7,032 nucleotides of DNA from contig DKFH01000088.1 of the NCBI GenBank assembly GCA_002452315.1, positions 375-7,406 of the forward strand, given 5' to 3'. The stretch's first letter is position 1. Each line of letters starts with the position of its first letter. Under the pieces are notes generated by a model. The model was not told the DNA's origin and did not search any database. It saw only the letters and a program-made list of their open reading frames with translations. A program made the translations under genes and the position numbers. The DNA is from Anaerolineaceae bacterium UBA6801 (GTDB lineage: Bacteria > Chloroflexota > Anaerolineae > Anaerolineales > Anaerolineaceae). Shown in pieces: positions 5,691-7,032 of the stretch.

Positions 5691-6920
5691 ATGCAATCCG
5701 TAATTGACCGCTTCATTCGTTACATCAAAATTGACACCCAATCGGCCCGAAAATCCGATACCTACCCCAGCACCGCCAAGCAACTTGACCTGGCGCGTCT
5801 GCTGGTCGAGGAGCTTCAGGCGCTTGGCCTGGCAGATGCTGGCGTAGACCAGTATGGGTATGTCACGGCCACTTTGCCCGCCAATATCAACAAAACGGGT
5901 GCCCCGGTGGTCGGTTTTTTGGCCCATATGGACACCAGCCCGGACCTCTCCGGGAAAAACGTCAACCCCCAGTTCATCGAGGACTACGACGGCGGCGTGG
6001 TGACTTTAAACGCCGAAAAAGGTATTTATATGTCCCCGGAGGAGTTCTCGGATCTTAAGAAATACATTGGCAAAACCCTGATCACCACCGATGGTACCAC
6101 TCTGCTGGGTGCGGATGACAAGGCCGGCGTGGCTGAGATCATGGCCGCAGTGGAATACCTGCTGGCGCACCCTGAAATCCCGCACGGGACGGTCAAAATT
6201 GGCTTCACACCTGACGAAGAGGTCGGCGCGGGCGTGGACCACTTTGACGTGGCGGCGTTCGGCGCTGATTTTGCCTACACCGTGGATGGCGGCGAGATTG
6301 GCGAGGTGCAGTACGAGAATTTCAATGCGGCCGGCGCTGAGCTGACTATCCATGGCCGCAATGTGCACCCGGGCAAAGCCAAATTGAAGATGCGTAATGC
6401 CCTGTTGATCGGCATGGAGCTAAACGAGCTGCTGCCGGTGTTTGAACGCCCGGAGTTTACCGAAAATTACGAGGGCTTTTATCACCTGTATCAATTTGGC
6501 GGAACGGTCGAAGAGGCCAGCATGACCTACATCATCCGGGATCATGATCGGGCTGTGTTTGAGGAGAAAAAAGCCCTGCTGGGCAAAGCTGTGGATTACA
6601 TCAACGCCAAGTACGGCGCCGACATCATTGAGCTGGAGATGGAGGATCAATATTACAACATGCGTGAGCAGGTTGAGCCCCATCCGCAGATCATGGAAAC
6701 GGCGATCCAAGCCCTGCATGCGGTGGGTGTGACCCCCAAAATTGTCCCGGTGCGCGGCGGGACGGATGGCAGCCGGCTTTCTTACATGGGCCTGCCCACG
6801 CCCAATATCTTCACCGGCGGGCATTATGGGCACGGAAAATACGAGTTTATCCCCACCTTTGCGATGGAAAAAGCCGTGGAAGTGCTGGTGAAGATCGCAG
6901 AATTGGTGGCAGAAAGATAA
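5691..6920 (+). CDS. pepT: Peptidase T, tripeptide aminopeptidase (M20B)
   Basis: A cytosolic di-zinc aminopeptidase that removes the N-terminal residue from tripeptides, finishing intracellular or imported peptide breakdown. At 409 residues it matches the E. coli enzyme in length. Metal and catalytic residues sit in family motifs: H79 and D81 in AHMDTSPD, bridging D142 in LGADDKAGVAEI, general base E176 with ligand E177 in TPDEEVGAG, D199 in YTVDGGE, and H381 in HYGHGKYEF. The lid domain between about 208 and 330 includes GRNVHPGKAKLKMRNA (222-237), and VRGGTDGSRLS (354-364) carries the substrate-binding arginine region. No residue expected for activity is missing. The ATG is supported by GAGGT at 5682-5686, though the 4-base gap is short. 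It is divergent from the cyclase gene and has heptamer repeats directly upstream. An unidentified gene follows on the same strand after 55 bases. Assignment very secure. Confidence 0.97.
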   Translation: MQSVIDRFIRYIKIDTQSARKSDTYPSTAKQLDLARLLVEELQALGLADAGVDQYGYVTATLPANINKTGAPVVGFLAHMDTSPDLSGKNVNPQFIEDYDGGVVTLNAEKGIYMSPEEFSDLKKYIGKTLITTDGTTLLGADDKAGVAEIMAAVEYLLAHPEIPHGTVKIGFTPDEEVGAGVDHFDVAAFGADFAYTVDGGEIGEVQYENFNAAGAELTIHGRNVHPGKAKLKMRNALLIGMELNELLPVFERPEFTENYEGFYHLYQFGGTVEEASMTYIIRDHDRAVFEEKKALLGKAVDYINAKYGADIIELEMEDQYYNMREQVEPHPQIMETAIQALHAVGVTPKIVPVRGGTDGSRLSYMGLPTPNIFTGGHYGHGKYEFIPTFAMEKAVEVLVKIAELVAER

Positions 6921-6963
6921 CTGACCTTCCAGAGCAGGGGCTGACCAGCCTTTTCCCCGACCT

Positions 6964-6969
6964 CAGGAG
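6964..6969 (+). promoter_or_regulatory. Shine-Dalgarno site of the gene at the right edge
   Basis: CAGGAG lies 6 bases ahead of the ATG at 6976, good strength and spacing. It rules out the nearby ATG at 6971, which is followed at once by a TGA stop. Confidence 0.6.
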
Positions 6970-6975
6970 CATGTG

Positions 6976-7032
6976 ATGAGCGTAAAAACCGGGGGTCTAT
7001 CGTCAGGTGGGCTGTGGGAATGCATATTTGGA
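6976..7032 (+). CDS. Start of an unidentified gene, cut by the right edge
   Basis: An open frame of 19 codons begins at ATG 6976 and runs off the window, encoding MSVKTGGLSSGGLWECIFG. It is called a gene because a well-spaced ribosome binding site precedes it and it follows pepT on the same strand by 55 bases. An in-frame GTG at 6973 is an alternative start. The N-terminus is too short to assign a family. Between pepT and this gene, GGCT-GACC-AGCC plus TTTT (6939-6954) is a 4-bp hairpin too weak to call a terminator, so cotranscription is possible. Confidence 0.5.
   Translation, partial: MSVKTGGLSSGGLWECIFG

Noticed and set aside
5571..5927. Minus-strand open frame of 118 codons antisense to the start of pepT and across the heptamer arrays
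   Set aside because: Its N-terminal part is antisense to pepT and its C-terminal part only translates the 7-base repeats; there is no independent support.
6939..6954. Small GC hairpin followed by four T residues after pepT
   Set aside because: The stem is only 4 bp and the T-run short, so it does not qualify as a terminator.
1..7032. Defence system, toxin-antitoxin pair, CRISPR array, insertion sequence or prophage
   Set aside because: All long genes are housekeeping or signalling families, no transposase or integrase is seen, and the only tandem repeats have 7-base units without spacers.

Overview
The window looks like ordinary bacterial chromosome of moderately high GC, densely coded, with seven genes, two of them cut by the window edges. 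The best guess for the host is a member of the Chloroflexota, perhaps Anaerolineae. This rests on the combination of a class II HMG-CoA reductase, a soluble GAF-GAF NarL-type sensor kinase, a lipoprotein glutaminyl cyclase and heptameric intergenic repeats. It is an inference from gene style; no marker gene is present to confirm it.

Layout. (1) Positions 1-1149, minus strand: class II HMG-CoA reductase (mevalonate pathway), cut at the left edge one codon after the catalytic histidine. (2) Positions 1150-1319: divergent intergenic region. (3) Positions 1320-3029, plus strand: a 569-residue cytosolic GAF-GAF-HisKA_3-HATPase sensor kinase. Its first GAF domain resembles mycobacterial DosS/DevS but lacks the heme-ligating histidine. 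(4) Positions 3033-3797, plus strand: a class I SAM-dependent methyltransferase starting 3 bases after the kinase stop, so very likely cotranscribed and translationally coupled. (5) Positions 3971-4459, plus strand: an Hsp20 small heat-shock protein with a strong ribosome binding site. (6) Positions 4477-4505: a perfect hairpin with A- and T-tracts, a bidirectional terminator shared with the convergent next gene. (7) Positions 4509-5366, minus strand: a lipoprotein glutaminyl-peptide cyclotransferase of the plant-type beta-propeller family. (8) Positions 5367-5690: a 324-base gap holding a promoter candidate and two degenerate tandem arrays with exact 7-base periodicity. (9) Positions 5691-6920, plus strand: peptidase T. 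(10) From 6976, plus strand: the first 19 codons of an unidentified gene with a good ribosome binding site.

The genes do not form one pathway. The only convincing operon is the kinase-methyltransferase pair. The rest are single transcription units for isoprenoid precursor synthesis, protein folding stress, N-terminal modification of exported proteins and tripeptide breakdown. No defence system, CRISPR array, mobile element, tRNA or rRNA was seen. The most interesting items are the heptamer arrays upstream of pepT, the DosS-like kinase that has lost the heme histidine, and the tight coupling of a sensor kinase to a methyltransferase in place of a response regulator.
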